Assembly (NCBI RefSeq): GCF_014217785.1
Contig: NZ_CP048814.1
Location: forward strand, 2,976,001 to 3,040,000
Origin: Rhodococcus triatomae
GTDB taxonomy: Bacteria; Actinomycetota; Actinomycetes; Mycobacteriales; Mycobacteriaceae
Reading direction: 5' to 3'
Length of the DNA stretch: 64,000 nt
In this document: one piece after another, positions 46,828 through 56,034 of the stretch
Numbering within the stretch: position 1 is the first letter of the stretch
Layout of the letters: the number at the start of each line of letters is the position of its first letter
Translations under genes and position numbers: made by a program
The notes under the pieces: model-generated
The model's database searches: none
Seen by the model: the letters and a program-made list of their open reading frames with translations, nothing else
What the model was told of the DNA's origin: nothing

Positions 46828-47262
46828 ATGACCATCGACTCCACGACCGCCCGCACACCCTCGGTGCTGTTCGTGTGTGTGCACAACGCCGGCCGTTCCC
46901 AGATGGCCGCGGGATTCCTCAGCGCGCTGGCCGGCGACCGGGTCGAGGTCCGTTCCGCGGGCTCGGCACCGGCCGAGCAGGTCAACCCGGCCGCCGTCGA
47001 GGCGATGGCCGAGGTGGGTATCGACATTTCCGCGCAGAGCCCGAAGATCCTCACCGTTGATGCGGTGCAGGCCTCGGATGTGGTGATCACCATGGGGTGC
47101 GGTGACACGTGCCCGGTGTTTCCGGGCAAGTCGTATCGGGATTGGGTGCTCGAGGATCCGGCCGGGCAAGGGGTGGAGGCGGTGCGTCCGATCCGCGACG
47201 AGATCAAAGCCAAGGTCGAGGCGCTGATCGCCGAACTCGTCCCTGACGGCGCCCACGCCTGA
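46828..47262 (+). CDS. arsC: Arsenate reductase, single-domain
   Basis: 144 residues. FVCVHNAGRSQMAAGFLSAL (CX5R), GSAPAEQVNPAAVEAMAEVG and TMGCGDTCPVFPGKSYRDW mark ArsC of the mycothiol/mycoredoxin type. It follows the longer paralogue by 25 bases, so the operon encodes two reductases. A decayed copy of its 3' part lies at about 61598-61759 near the second arsenic locus. Confidence 0.93.
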   Translation: MTIDSTTARTPSVLFVCVHNAGRSQMAAGFLSALAGDRVEVRSAGSAPAEQVNPAAVEAMAEVGIDISAQSPKILTVDAVQASDVVITMGCGDTCPVFPGKSYRDWVLEDPAGQGVEAVRPIRDEIKAKVEALIAELVPDGAHA

Positions 47263-47401
47263 CAGGGGTGGTCCGTCGGCGCCGATGACAACAAACATGA
47301 CGGAGGCGTTCAGTCCCTCAAGTCGAGGGCCCGCGCTCGGAGGTCGTGAGTCCACGGATTGAGATGTACCGGATACGGCAACACCGAAGCAGACTCCGAG
47401 G

Positions 47402-48547
47402 TCAGACTGCAATGACGGGCAGTTCGATCGTAAAGCGTGCCCCACGGCCCGGCCCGTCACTGTGTGCTCGGATGCGCCCGTGGTGGGCCTCGACGAGGGC
47501 ACGGGTGATGGTCAGGCCGATACCGCTGCCGCCGTGTCGGCGATCGCGGGCAGTATCGGCGCGGTAGAACCGGTCGAAGAGGTGGTCGAGGTGATCGGCG
47601 GCAATGCCCTCGCCGGTGTCGGCCACCGTGATCTCCACCCTGTCGGTGTGCGCTTTTCTGCTGGCGACGGTGACCGTGCCGCCACAGGCGGTGTGGCGCA
47701 GGGCATTGTCGAGCAGGTTGCCCAGGACCTGACCGAGCCGGTCGGGATCGACCGTCACGACCACGGAGTCGTCGACACGGCTGTGCAGTGCGACGCCTTT
47801 GCTGTCGTACCGTTCGTGCACCGCATCGACCGCGGCGGTGACGAGGGCGCCGGTGGTGGTGGGCACCGGCCGGATGCGGGTGAGGTGTTCTTCGGCGCGC
47901 GATACCGCGGTGATGTCCTGGGCGAGACGACCCAGCCGGTGGGTGGCGGCGCGTAGGATCTGTCGGGTGTCGTCGTCGAAGGTGCGGACGCCGTCGTCGA
48001 GGGCTTCGAGATAGGAGTCGAGGGTGGCGATCGGGGTGCGCATCTCGTGGCCGAGGTCGGCGAGCATCCGGCGACGGGTGCTTTCGGTGGCGTCGAGGCG
48101 GCGGGCGAGTTCGTTGACGGTGAGGGCAAGGTCGTCGAATTCGCGGCCGAGTCCGGGGCTGGTTACGCGGGTGTCGTACCGGCCGCCGGCGATCCGGGCG
48201 GTCGAGGTGGTCACCGCGGTCAGCGAGCGTTGGACACGGCGGGTGATGTACCAGCTCACCGCCAACGCCAGCAGCACCGCGATCCCCACCGCCAGACCCC
48301 ACGCCAGGACGATTGCCCAGGCGAACGCCTCTTCGACATGGGCGGCCTGGCTGGAGTTGTGGTCGATGCCGGCCTGACCGAGGTGATCGTGGAAGATACC
48401 CGGCGCAAGGGCGGAGGCGACGAGCCAGGCACTGGCGGCGCAGCCGACCACCACCACGGTCAGGGCCAGGAACAATCGGGTGCCGAAACTCGACCCCGCC
48501 AGTGCCCGCCGCACCGACCCTCGTGGAGCGGGGATCTGGGGATTCAT
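47402..48547 (-). CDS. Two-component sensor histidine kinase
   Basis: 381 residues from the ATG overlapping the response-regulator stop. Helix 1 (LFLALTVVVVGCAASAWLVA), a short extracellular part containing HDHLGQAGIDHNSS (His residues that could bind metal), helix 2 (AIVLAWGLAVGIAVLLALAV), HAMP, the phospho-His in LADLGHEMRTPIATLD, and ATPase boxes NLLDNALRH, DTGEGI and GSGIGLTI. Located beside copper-handling genes, so copper is the likely signal (inference). Confidence 0.9.
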   Translation of the reverse strand: MNPQIPAPRGSVRRALAGSSFGTRLFLALTVVVVGCAASAWLVASALAPGIFHDHLGQAGIDHNSSQAAHVEEAFAWAIVLAWGLAVGIAVLLALAVSWYITRRVQRSLTAVTTSTARIAGGRYDTRVTSPGLGREFDDLALTVNELARRLDATESTRRRMLADLGHEMRTPIATLDSYLEALDDGVRTFDDDTRQILRAATHRLGRLAQDITAVSRAEEHLTRIRPVPTTTGALVTAAVDAVHERYDSKGVALHSRVDDSVVVTVDPDRLGQVLGNLLDNALRHTACGGTVTVASRKAHTDRVEITVADTGEGIAADHLDHLFDRFYRADTARDRRHGGSGIGLTITRALVEAHHGRIRAHSDGPGRGARFTIELPVIAV

Positions 48548-49338
48548 GCTCCCGTGCCCATCCGGTAGCCGACTCCACGGACGGTGCGCACGTAGCGGCC
48601 GCGGGTCGCGTCGTCGCCGAGTTTGCGGCGCAGATGACCGATGTGTACGTCGACCAGATGCGCGTCGCCGGTCCAGCTCGGCCCCCACACTGCCTCGATC
48701 AGCTGGGCCCGGGTGAGCACCACGCCGGGATCGCGTGCCAACGCGGCCAGAACATCGAACTCGGTGCGGGTCAAGGGCACTGGCTTCCCGTCGACGGTGA
48801 CCTCGCGGCCATCGATGTCGAGGGTCAGGTTCCCGACACGGTGGATCGGATCAGCGCCGGTGGTGTTCTCGGCCGGTCCGGGTGCGGCGATCCCGGTGCG
48901 GGGACGGCGCAGCATGGCCTGGATGCGGGCCATCAGCTCGCGGGGGCTGAACGGTTTGCTCATGTAGTCGTCCGCGCCGACCGACAGCCCGATGAGGGTA
49001 TCGATTTCTTCGGTGCGGGCGGTGAGCATCACGACATAGGCGTCGGAGAAGGTCCGCAGTTGCCGGCACACCTCGACCCCATCGACTCCTGGCAAACCGA
49101 GATCGAGGACCACGACGTCGGGGTCGACCTGCCGGGCGAGGGTAACGGCGTCGGCGCCGTCACCGGTGATCGCGGTCTCGAACCCGTCGCGTTCGAGATA
49201 CGAGCCGATCAGGTTCGCCAACGGTGCCTCGTCCTCGACGACCATCGCCCGCAACCCCGTCGCGGGACGCGGCGGCGGCGCCGGGTCGCTGGCCGCAGTC
49301 AGAGGGCGAGCGGAGGAGTCCATGGCGTCCATCTTCAC
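48544..49338 (-). CDS. OmpR-type response regulator
   Basis: 264 residues at most; internal ATGs at 49332 and 49323 are possible starts. Receiver: VVEDEAPLANLIGSYL, phospho-Asp in VVVLDLGLPGVDG, Lys in DDYMSKPFSPREL. C-terminal winged helix: LTRTEFDVLAALARDPG, VWGPSWTGDAHLVDVHIGHL, VRTVRGVGYRMG. Paired with the kinase by a 4-base overlap and divergent from the SHOCT/multicopper oxidase operon, its probable target. Confidence 0.92.
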   Translation of the reverse strand: MKMDAMDSSARPLTAASDPAPPPRPATGLRAMVVEDEAPLANLIGSYLERDGFETAITGDGADAVTLARQVDPDVVVLDLGLPGVDGVEVCRQLRTFSDAYVVMLTARTEEIDTLIGLSVGADDYMSKPFSPRELMARIQAMLRRPRTGIAAPGPAENTTGADPIHRVGNLTLDIDGREVTVDGKPVPLTRTEFDVLAALARDPGVVLTRAQLIEAVWGPSWTGDAHLVDVHIGHLRRKLGDDATRGRYVRTVRGVGYRMGTGA

Positions 49339-49458
49339 CGGCGAGTATCGCTGTCGACGACGCGGTGGGGTTTCTTGAGCAAATCTTCATACGACCTCCA
49401 CAGGAATCGGGGGGTACGGGCGTCAGGCTGAAGACATGAACGGAGAAAGGAGGCGATC

Positions 49459-49740
49459 ATGATGGGCTGGGCAGGTGAGCTGACCTGGACCGGATGGGTC
49501 GTCATGGCCGTGTGCATGTTCGCGTTCTGGGCGGTGGTGCTCTATCTGGTGGCCATGATGTTCCGCACCGATCGTGTGAACGGGCCGGGCCGCGCCACCG
49601 TGGAGGCCGATCCGCTGCGGCTGCTCGAGGCACGGTTCGCCCGCGGCGACATCGACTCCGACGAATTCGTGGCCCGTCGGCAGGTGCTGACACAGACCAC
49701 CGGCATGCCCGAATTCAGGCAGGGGCAGGGCCGTGGCTAG
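49459..49740 (+). CDS. SHOCT-domain membrane protein
   Basis: 93 residues. One helix (WTGWVVMAVCMFAFWAVVLYLV) with Met/Trp/Cys-rich character, then a C-terminal SHOCT motif LRLLEARFARGDIDSDEFVARRQVL. Start behind GAAAGGAGGCGATC. These small proteins often begin copper operons in actinobacteria and may help assembly. It overlaps the multicopper oxidase start by eight bases. Confidence 0.85.
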   Translation: MMGWAGELTWTGWVVMAVCMFAFWAVVLYLVAMMFRTDRVNGPGRATVEADPLRLLEARFARGDIDSDEFVARRQVLTQTTGMPEFRQGQGRG

Positions 49741-51268
49741 CGTGACCCGCCGATCCTTCCTTCTCGGCTCGGTCCTCGCCGGAGCCGGAATCGTGGCGGC
49801 CTGCTCCGGATCGGGCTCGCCGACCGGCGCCCCTGTGCAGCCGACGTCGAATGCGGTCCGCCGTGTCGAGCAGGCGCGCCGCCGCCCGGGCGGCCAGCAG
49901 GTGGTCTCGGCCCGGTTGACGCCGCGTCCGATCGAGGTGGACCTCGGCGGACGCATCGTCTCGACCTGGGGATACGACGACACTCTGCCCGGTCCGCTGA
50001 TCCGGGCCCGCGCCGGAGACTTGCTGCGGGTGGAGGTGGACAACCAGCTGCCGGCGGAGACGAGTGTGCACTGGCACGGCCTGGCGTTGAGCAACGACAT
50101 GGACGGGGTGCCCGGGCTGACCCAGGACCCCATCGCCCCCGGGGCCCGGTTCGCCTACGAGTTCACGGTCCCGGATCCGGGCACCTACTTCTACCACTCG
50201 CACTCCGGACTGCAGCTCGACCGCGGCCTCTACGGGCCCCTGGTCATCGACGACCCGAACGAGCCCGGCGGCTACGACCACGAATGGATCGTGGTGCTCG
50301 ACGACTGGCTCGACGGCACCGGCCGCACCCCCGACGACGTGGCCCGCGACCTCGGCATCGGCGCCGCCACCGGTGACAGTGGCAACGGCGGGATGGGCGG
50401 CATGGACCACGGCGCCATGGACCACGGCGCCATGGACATGGACGGCATGGACATGGGCGAGGAAACCATGCTCTCCCCACTGCTCGGCGGCGCCGGAGAC
50501 GTGACCTACCCGCACTTCCTCGTCGGCGGGCGCGTCCCCGAGGACCCGATCGTGTTCACCGCGACACCCGGGCAGCGGGCGCGGATCCGGTTCATCAACG
50601 CCGGCGCCGACACCGCCTTCCGCGTCGCGCTCGGCGGGCACCGGATGACCGTCACCCACACCGACGGCTTCCCGGTCGTGCCGCAGGACACCGACGCGCT
50701 GCTGCTGGGCATGGGCGAGCGTGTCGATGTGCTCGTCACCCTCGGCGACGGCGTCTTCCCGTTGTTCGCGCAGGCCGAAGGGAAGACCGGGCACGGGCAG
50801 GCCCTTGTACGCACCGCGGTCGGGGAGCTGCCCGCACAGACCCGCCCGGGCGAGCTGGACCGGCAGGTGCTGCTCGGCATCGACCTCGCGCCCCGGGAAT
50901 ATGTGCGCCTGGCCGAGAAGGAGCACGATGTGTATCACAGCGTGGACATGGGCGGGACCATGTCGCCGTACCGGTGGACCCTCAACGGCCGCGCCCACCC
51001 CGACATCCCGCCGTTGAACGTCAACGAAGGGCAGCGGGTGCGCATGCGGATGCGGAACATGTCGGACATGTTCCACCCGATGCACCTGCACGGGCACACT
51101 TTCGCGCTCACCGACACCGGCCTGCTCAAGGACACCGTCACGATCGGGCCGATGCGCACCGTGGAGATCGAATTCGACACCGACAACCCGGGCCAGTGGG
51201 CCCTGCACTGCCACAACGCGTATCACCAGGAAGCGGGAATGATGACCACCGTGTCCTACCTGGCCTGA
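49733..51268 (+). CDS. Multicopper oxidase with Tat signal and Met-rich loop
   Basis: 511 residues; GTG 49733 overlaps the SHOCT stop. Tat/lipoprotein-like signal TRRSFLLGSVLAGAGIVAAC. Copper ligands: HWHGLAL, YYHSHSG, HPMHLHGHTF and LHCHNAYHQEAGMM, all complete. A Met/His-rich loop (GGMDHGAMDHGAMDMDGM, about residues 222-240) resembles that of CueO-type cuprous oxidases. It would oxidise Cu(I) outside the cell to the less toxic Cu(II). Confidence 0.93.
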   Translation: MASVTRRSFLLGSVLAGAGIVAACSGSGSPTGAPVQPTSNAVRRVEQARRRPGGQQVVSARLTPRPIEVDLGGRIVSTWGYDDTLPGPLIRARAGDLLRVEVDNQLPAETSVHWHGLALSNDMDGVPGLTQDPIAPGARFAYEFTVPDPGTYFYHSHSGLQLDRGLYGPLVIDDPNEPGGYDHEWIVVLDDWLDGTGRTPDDVARDLGIGAATGDSGNGGMGGMDHGAMDHGAMDMDGMDMGEETMLSPLLGGAGDVTYPHFLVGGRVPEDPIVFTATPGQRARIRFINAGADTAFRVALGGHRMTVTHTDGFPVVPQDTDALLLGMGERVDVLVTLGDGVFPLFAQAEGKTGHGQALVRTAVGELPAQTRPGELDRQVLLGIDLAPREYVRLAEKEHDVYHSVDMGGTMSPYRWTLNGRAHPDIPPLNVNEGQRVRMRMRNMSDMFHPMHLHGHTFALTDTGLLKDTVTIGPMRTVEIEFDTDNPGQWALHCHNAYHQEAGMMTTVSYLA

Positions 51269-51345
51269 TCCCCGCCTGCCGACCGGCCGTGCCCGGGCCC
51301 CGGTGCCATGGCGGTCTGTGACCGTTCGAGAAAGGACCACATCCC

Positions 51346-52008
51346 ATGAACAACAAGAAGATTCTCGCCGTCGGCGCCACCGCACTGGCGGTGGTGTTCG
51401 CCGCGGCCGCGTGCAGTGACACCGGGACCGACACCGACACCACCGTCGCGACCTCGCCCGCGACGACCTCGGCCACCACCTCGGCTACCGACGAGGCCGC
51501 GGCGCACAACGACGCCGACGTGATGTTCGCGCAGATGATGCTGCCGCACCACAGTCAGGCGATCGAGATGAGCGACATGCTGCTGGCCAAGCAGGACATC
51601 CCCGCCGACGTGACCGCCCTGGCAGAGCAGATCAAGGCCGCTCAGGGCCCGGAGATCGAACAACTCGAGTCCTGGCTCGGGCAGTGGGGCGAGCCCACCG
51701 AGATGCCCGAAACAGGCCACGACATGCCCGGCATGGACGAGGGCATGGACGGCGGCATGGAAGGTATGGAAGGTATGGAGGGGATGATGAGCGAGGAGGA
51801 CATGCAGGCGCTGTCCGATGCGCAAGCCGCCGACGCCGCCCGACTGTTCCTCGAGCAGATGATCGCCCACCACGAAGGCGCCGTCGACATGGCGCAGACC
51901 GAGATCGAGGACGGACAGTTCCCCGACGCCGTCGAGATGGCCCGCACCATCGTCGACACCCAGCAGCAGGAGATCGAGACCATGCGTGAGCTGCTGAGCA
52001 CCCTGTAA
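51346..52008 (+). CDS. DUF305 copper-binding-type lipoprotein
   Basis: 220 residues. Lipobox AAAACS (Cys23), Thr/Ala-rich linker, then two DUF305 helices: FAQMMLPHHSQAIEMSDMLL and FLEQMIAHHEGAVDMAQTEI, each with HH and Met residues. Between them a Met/Gly stretch (GMDGGMEGMEGMEGMM). DUF305 proteins occur in copper operons and related ones bind copper in the periplasm. Follows the oxidase by 77 bases. Confidence 0.9.
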   Translation: MNNKKILAVGATALAVVFAAAACSDTGTDTDTTVATSPATTSATTSATDEAAAHNDADVMFAQMMLPHHSQAIEMSDMLLAKQDIPADVTALAEQIKAAQGPEIEQLESWLGQWGEPTEMPETGHDMPGMDEGMDGGMEGMEGMEGMMSEEDMQALSDAQAADAARLFLEQMIAHHEGAVDMAQTEIEDGQFPDAVEMARTIVDTQQQEIETMRELLSTL

Positions 52009-52060
52009 CCACGCCCCGCCCGGTTCCTCTCGGCCCGTTCGCCATCCCAGGAGGCTTTCG

Positions 52061-54253
52061 ATGTCGCACCCGCAGCACGGACACCCCCACCCGGACCCGG
52101 CGCCCGCCGGACACGTTCACGGCGCCGATGCCCAGAGCCCGCCCCCCGACGAGCACGATGCTCACCCCGGGCACGGCGAGCACCTCGCCCACGTCGGACC
52201 GGGTGAGCACACCGGGCACGATCGGCACGCCGGGCACGATGGTCACGATCGGCACGCCGGGCACGGTGCACACGGGGAGATGTTCCGCCGCCGGTTCTGG
52301 GTGTCGCTGGTGCTGGCGATACCGGTGGTGTTCTTCAGTCACATGGTCGCCGACCTGCTCGGCTACACCATGCCGGACTTCCCCGGCGCCATGTGGATTC
52401 CCCCGGTGCTGGGCACGGTGATCTTCGTCTACGGCGGCATGCCGTTCCTCACCGGAGGCTGGGCCGAACTCCGCTCACGCCGGCCCGGGATGATGCTGCT
52501 GATCGCCATGGCGATCAGCGTCGCGTTCCTCGCGTCCTGGGTCACCACCTTGGGTCTCGGCGGGTTCAACCTGGACTTCTGGTGGGAACTGGCCCTGCTG
52601 ATCGTGATCATGCTGCTCGGGCATTGGCTCGAAATGCGTGCCCTCGGCTCCGCCTCCGGCGCCCTCGACGCACTCGCCGCGATGCTGCCGGACACCGCCG
52701 AGAAGATCACCGAGACCGGCACCACCGACGTGCCCTTGTCGGAACTGGCGCTCGGGGATCTGGTGCTGGTGCGCGCCGGAGCCCGGGTGCCCGCCGACGG
52801 CACCGTCACCGACGGCCGCGCCGAAGTCGACGAATCGATGATCACCGGCGAATCCAAGACCGTGGTTCGCGAAGTGGGTGACACGGTGGTCGCCGGCACC
52901 GTCGCGACCGACAGCGCCCTGCGGGTGCGCATCACCGCGGTCGGCGAGAACACGGCCCTGGCCGGTATCCAGCGGATGGTCGCCGACGCGCAGGCCTCCT
53001 CGTCGCGTGCGCAAGCATTGGCGGACAAGGCCGCGGCGTTCCTGTTCTACTTCGCCACCATCGCGGGCGTTCTCACCTTCGCGATCTGGACGCTGCTCGT
53101 CGGTAACGTCGACGAAGCGGTGGTCCGTACCGTCACCGTGCTCGTCATCGCCTGCCCCCACGCTCTCGGATTGGCGATCCCGCTGGTGATCGCGATCTCC
53201 ACCGAACGCGCCGCCAAATCCGGGGTGCTGGTCAAAGACCGGCTCTCGCTCGAACGCATGCGCACCGTCGACGTGGTCCTGTTCGACAAGACCGGCACCT
53301 TGACCCAGGGCCGGCATCAGGTCACCGGCGTCGCCAGCGCCCACCAGATCACCGACGAGCACCTGCTCGCGCTGGCTGCGGCCGTCGAAGCCGACAGTGA
53401 ACACCCCGTCGCCCGGGCCATCGTCGCCGCCGCCGAGACCCGTGTCCCAGCAGACGAGCGGATCGCCGCCACCGACTTCCGGTCGCTGCCCGGCCGCGGG
53501 GTGCGCGCCCTCGTCGACGGCACCGAAATCACCATCGGCGGCCCGGCCATGCTCAGCGATCTGCGGTTGTCGGTGCCCGCCGACGTCACCGCCGTGACCG
53601 GGCAGTGGGTGGCGCGCGGAGCCTCGGTGCTGCACCTCGCCGAAGGGGACCGAGTCCTCGGGGCCATCGCGCTCGAAGACGCCGTCCGCGAGGAATCCCG
53701 TCAGGCCATCGACGCCCTGCACGCCCGCGGGGTCAAGGTCGCCATGATCACCGGCGACGCCCGGCAGGTCGCCGACGCCGTGGCAGCCGACCTCGGGATC
53801 GACGAAGTCTTCGCCGAGGTGCTGCCCGAGCACAAGGACGCCAAGGTCACCGAACTGCAGCAGCGCGGGCACACGGTCGCCATGGTCGGCGACGGCGTCA
53901 ACGACGCCCCTGCCCTGGCCCGCGCCGATGTCGGTGTCGCGATCGGCGCCGGCACCGATGTGGCCATCGAATCCGCCGGGGTCGTGCTCGCAGCGAACGA
54001 TCCGCGAGCGGTGCTCTCGATCATCGCACTCTCGCATGCCAGCTATCGCAAGATGTGGCAGAACCTGGTGTGGGCCACCGGCTACAACATCATCGCCGTG
54101 CCCTTGGCCGCGGGTGTGCTCGCGTTCGCCGGCGTCGCGATCTCTCCCGCGGTCGCCGCGATTCTCATGTCCGTCTCGACCATCGTCGTGGCGCTCAACG
54201 CCCAACTGTTGCGCCGCCTCGACCTCGACCCCAGCCGTCTGGCTCACACCTGA
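52061..54253 (+). CDS. copB: CopB-type copper P-type ATPase (CPH motif)
   Basis: 730 residues. The first 72 residues are His-rich ([15 protein letters not shown] and repeats of GHDRHAGHD), then eight helices with the membrane ion site [14 protein letters not shown] (CPH, typical of the IB-3 Cu subgroup), [15 protein letters not shown] and [15 protein letters not shown]-3 pumps export Cu(II) or Cu(I). Fourth gene of the TCS-linked operon. Confidence 0.93.
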   Translation: MSHPQHGHPHPDPAPAGHVHGADAQSPPPDEHDAHPGHGEHLAHVGPGEHTGHDRHAGHDGHDRHAGHGAHGEMFRRRFWVSLVLAIPVVFFSHMVADLLGYTMPDFPGAMWIPPVLGTVIFVYGGMPFLTGGWAELRSRRPGMMLLIAMAISVAFLASWVTTLGLGGFNLDFWWELALLIVIMLLGHWLEMRALGSASGALDALAAMLPDTAEKITETGTTDVPLSELALGDLVLVRAGARVPADGTVTDGRAEVDESMITGESKTVVREVGDTVVAGTVATDSALRVRITAVGENTALAGIQRMVADAQASSSRAQALADKAAAFLFYFATIAGVLTFAIWTLLVGNVDEAVVRTVTVLVIACPHALGLAIPLVIAISTERAAKSGVLVKDRLSLERMRTVDVVLFDKTGTLTQGRHQVTGVASAHQITDEHLLALAAAVEADSEHPVARAIVAAAETRVPADERIAATDFRSLPGRGVRALVDGTEITIGGPAMLSDLRLSVPADVTAVTGQWVARGASVLHLAEGDRVLGAIALEDAVREESRQAIDALHARGVKVAMITGDARQVADAVAADLGIDEVFAEVLPEHKDAKVTELQQRGHTVAMVGDGVNDAPALARADVGVAIGAGTDVAIESAGVVLAANDPRAVLSIIALSHASYRKMWQNLVWATGYNIIAVPLAAGVLAFAGVAISPAVAAILMSVSTIVVALNAQLLRRLDLDPSRLAHT

Positions 54254-54293
54254 GCCGGTCACCCGATCGATCCGAAACGAGTTCCTGCTTCTC

Positions 54294-55142
54294 ATGTCGA
54301 GTTTTCCCCTGCGCCGGTGGGCGCATGTCCTGGTGCCTGTTGCTGCCGCGGCGGTGCTTGCCGGTTGTGCGACCGGCGAGCAACCCGCAGCATCAGCGGG
54401 TTCGGCTTCGTCCCCCGTGGCCTCGGAGGTGCCCGGCGTCGCGTTGGAACCGGCACTCGATCATCTGCACGGTCTGCACCTCGATTCCGGCGGTGTGGTG
54501 CTGGCCGGTACCCACACCGGCCTCGTCGAGATCACCGCGAACGGGCGCACCACCCGCGTCGGTGACTCCGACGACGACTTCATGGGACTGACCGGGACGC
54601 CGGGCACCGACCGTCTGTTCGCGTCCGGGCATCCGGGTCCGTCGAGTTCGGCGCCGAATCCGTTAGGGCTGATCGACAGCACTGATCGCGGCCGCACCTG
54701 GACGCCGAAATCCTTGACCGGCGAGGTGGATTTTCACGCCTTGGCCACCGACGGTGAACTGCTGGTCGGCTTCGACGGCGTGACCGGATTGCTGATCTCC
54801 ACCGACGGTGGCAGCAGCTGGACCGCGGGCGCTCCGGTGGCTGCGGCCGCGCTCGCCGTCACCGACGCCGGGGTGTGGGCGAGCACCACCGCCGGGCTGC
54901 AGCACAGCACCGACGGCGGGCGCACCTTCACTGTGGTGCCGGACGCCCCACCGCTGGCGTTGCTGTCTGCCGCGCAGGACGGCTCAGTGTGGGGCATCGA
55001 CACGGCCGGCGCTGCGTGGCGCAGCCGTACTGGCCAGAGTTGGGAGCAGCATGCGGTGCTCGGGCCGGTCGAAGCAGTGCTCGCCGTCGACTTCGACACT
55101 GCCTACGCCGCGACCGCGCAGATGCTCTATCCGCTGAACTGA
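54294..55142 (+). CDS. F510_1955-type BNR-repeat lipoprotein
   Basis: 282 residues. Lipobox VLAGC (Cys23) then a beta-propeller with repeated Ser/Asp boxes: STDRGRTWTPKSL, STDGGSSWTAGAP and STDGGRTFTVVPD. N-part LDHLHGLHLDSGGVVLAGTHTGL is typical of proteins found after DUF305 and copper genes. Probably bound outside the membrane; glycosidase activity is not supported. Confidence 0.8.
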   Translation: MSSFPLRRWAHVLVPVAAAAVLAGCATGEQPAASAGSASSPVASEVPGVALEPALDHLHGLHLDSGGVVLAGTHTGLVEITANGRTTRVGDSDDDFMGLTGTPGTDRLFASGHPGPSSSAPNPLGLIDSTDRGRTWTPKSLTGEVDFHALATDGELLVGFDGVTGLLISTDGGSSWTAGAPVAAAALAVTDAGVWASTTAGLQHSTDGGRTFTVVPDAPPLALLSAAQDGSVWGIDTAGAAWRSRTGQSWEQHAVLGPVEAVLAVDFDTAYAATAQMLYPLN

Positions 55143-55194
55143 CCCCGGTGAGCAGTGGCCCGGGCCCTGCGGAACTGCAGACACATTCCAGTGG

Positions 55195-55219
55195 GGACCA
55201 CGCGGTCCCAGCGTGGTCC
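55195..55219. terminator. Hairpin after the copB operon
   Basis: GGACCACGC and GCGTGGTCC (perfect 9-bp arms) with a 7-base loop, 53 bases after the BNR lipoprotein stop. No T tract. Confidence 0.5.
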
Positions 55220-55456
55220 TCTCCGATGTACCGGCCGGCAGCAACTGCGGCCCCCAATACTGCGCCGACCCCAACACTGCGCAACAGATACGGGTAAGGG
55301 GTATCTCTGACCTGAACGAAGCAAAGAAGCCCGGTTGAGGCGCGGGACGGGTCCTATCCGTCTTGATTCCTGAAAATACCTTTGCAGACACTCCTTTCGG
55401 TGCACGGAGTACAACGGCTCGACCGCAGCGAACGCAGGGCAACATCATCTCCATTG

Positions 55457-55475
55457 CATACCCTAGGGGGGTATG
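55457..55475 (+). promoter_or_regulatory. CsoR-type copper operator upstream of copZ
   Basis: CATACCCTAGGGGGGTATG matches the CsoR pattern of ATACCC and GGGTAT arms around a G-rich centre. It lies 82 bases before the copZ ATG. A CsoR-family gene closes the same operon at 58577. Confidence 0.7.
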
Positions 55476-55556
55476 GTAAAAATGGCTGTGGTTCCGACCA
55501 GGAGACTGCCCCGACACGGATTCTGTGTCCCCCATCGATCGAGAAGAGGTTTCGAC

Positions 55557-55766
55557 ATGAGCGCCACCACCACCATCACCGTGACCGGCATGACCTGCGG
55601 ACACTGCGCCTCGTCGGTCCGTGAAGAAATCGGCCGGATTCCCCAGGTAACCGGTGTGAACGTCGATGTGGCCAGCGGCCGGGTCGAGATCGACTCGTCG
55701 GCCGAGGTCGACCGTGCCGTCATCGCCGCAGCAGTCAACGAAGCCGGCTACCAGCTCGCCGACTGA
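55557..55766 (+). CDS. copZ: CopZ-like copper chaperone
   Basis: 69 residues: one HMA ferredoxin-like fold, with GMTCGHCASSVREEIGR (CxxC) at residues 10-26 and NEAGYQLAD at the end. Start behind GAAGAGGTTTCG. It carries Cu(I) to CopA, encoded two genes on. Confidence 0.93.
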   Translation: MSATTTITVTGMTCGHCASSVREEIGRIPQVTGVNVDVASGRVEIDSSAEVDRAVIAAAVNEAGYQLAD

Positions 55767-55818
55767 CAACCCGCTCGAGTCAACCCCACCTATCGGACCC
55801 GGACAGGAGATTCTCACG

Positions 55819-56007
55819 ATGAAGGCGTCATCGAAGTTTGCTGGATTCACCGCCGGACTGGCCGTGGTCTTCGCACTCGCCTTCGGGGCAGGCGCTGCGT
55901 TCGGCCCCGAGGCCACCCCGACGACCCACACCGACACCACACCCACGCTCGACACCACACCCACGCTCGACACCACCGATCCGGCTCCTGCCGGGCACGG
56001 ACACTGA
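55819..56007 (+). CDS. Small exported protein of the copper operon
   Basis: 62 residues: signal-like FAGFTAGLAVVFALAFGAGAAF, then Thr/Pro/Asp-rich repeats (two copies of an 18-bp unit giving TPTLDT) and a terminal GHGH that could bind metal. Start behind GGAGATTCTC. Located between copZ and copA. No family recognised. Confidence 0.6.
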   Translation: MKASSKFAGFTAGLAVVFALAFGAGAAFGPEATPTTHTDTTPTLDTTPTLDTTDPAPAGHGH

Positions 56008-56034
56008 CCATCGCAGTTCGAGAGGAGCACACAG

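Larger units (their letters stand above)
55143..55556. other. Intergenic region ahead of copZ
   Basis: About 410 bases with no credible gene. It contains the hairpin at 55195-55219, a weak GATAC/GTATC pair at 55287-55305, and the CsoR-type box at 55457-55475 close to copZ. Confidence 0.5.

Noticed and set aside
55287..55305. Second CsoR-like site (GATAC...GTATC)
   Set aside because: Arms are only five bases and the G-rich centre is asymmetric; the box at 55457 is far better.
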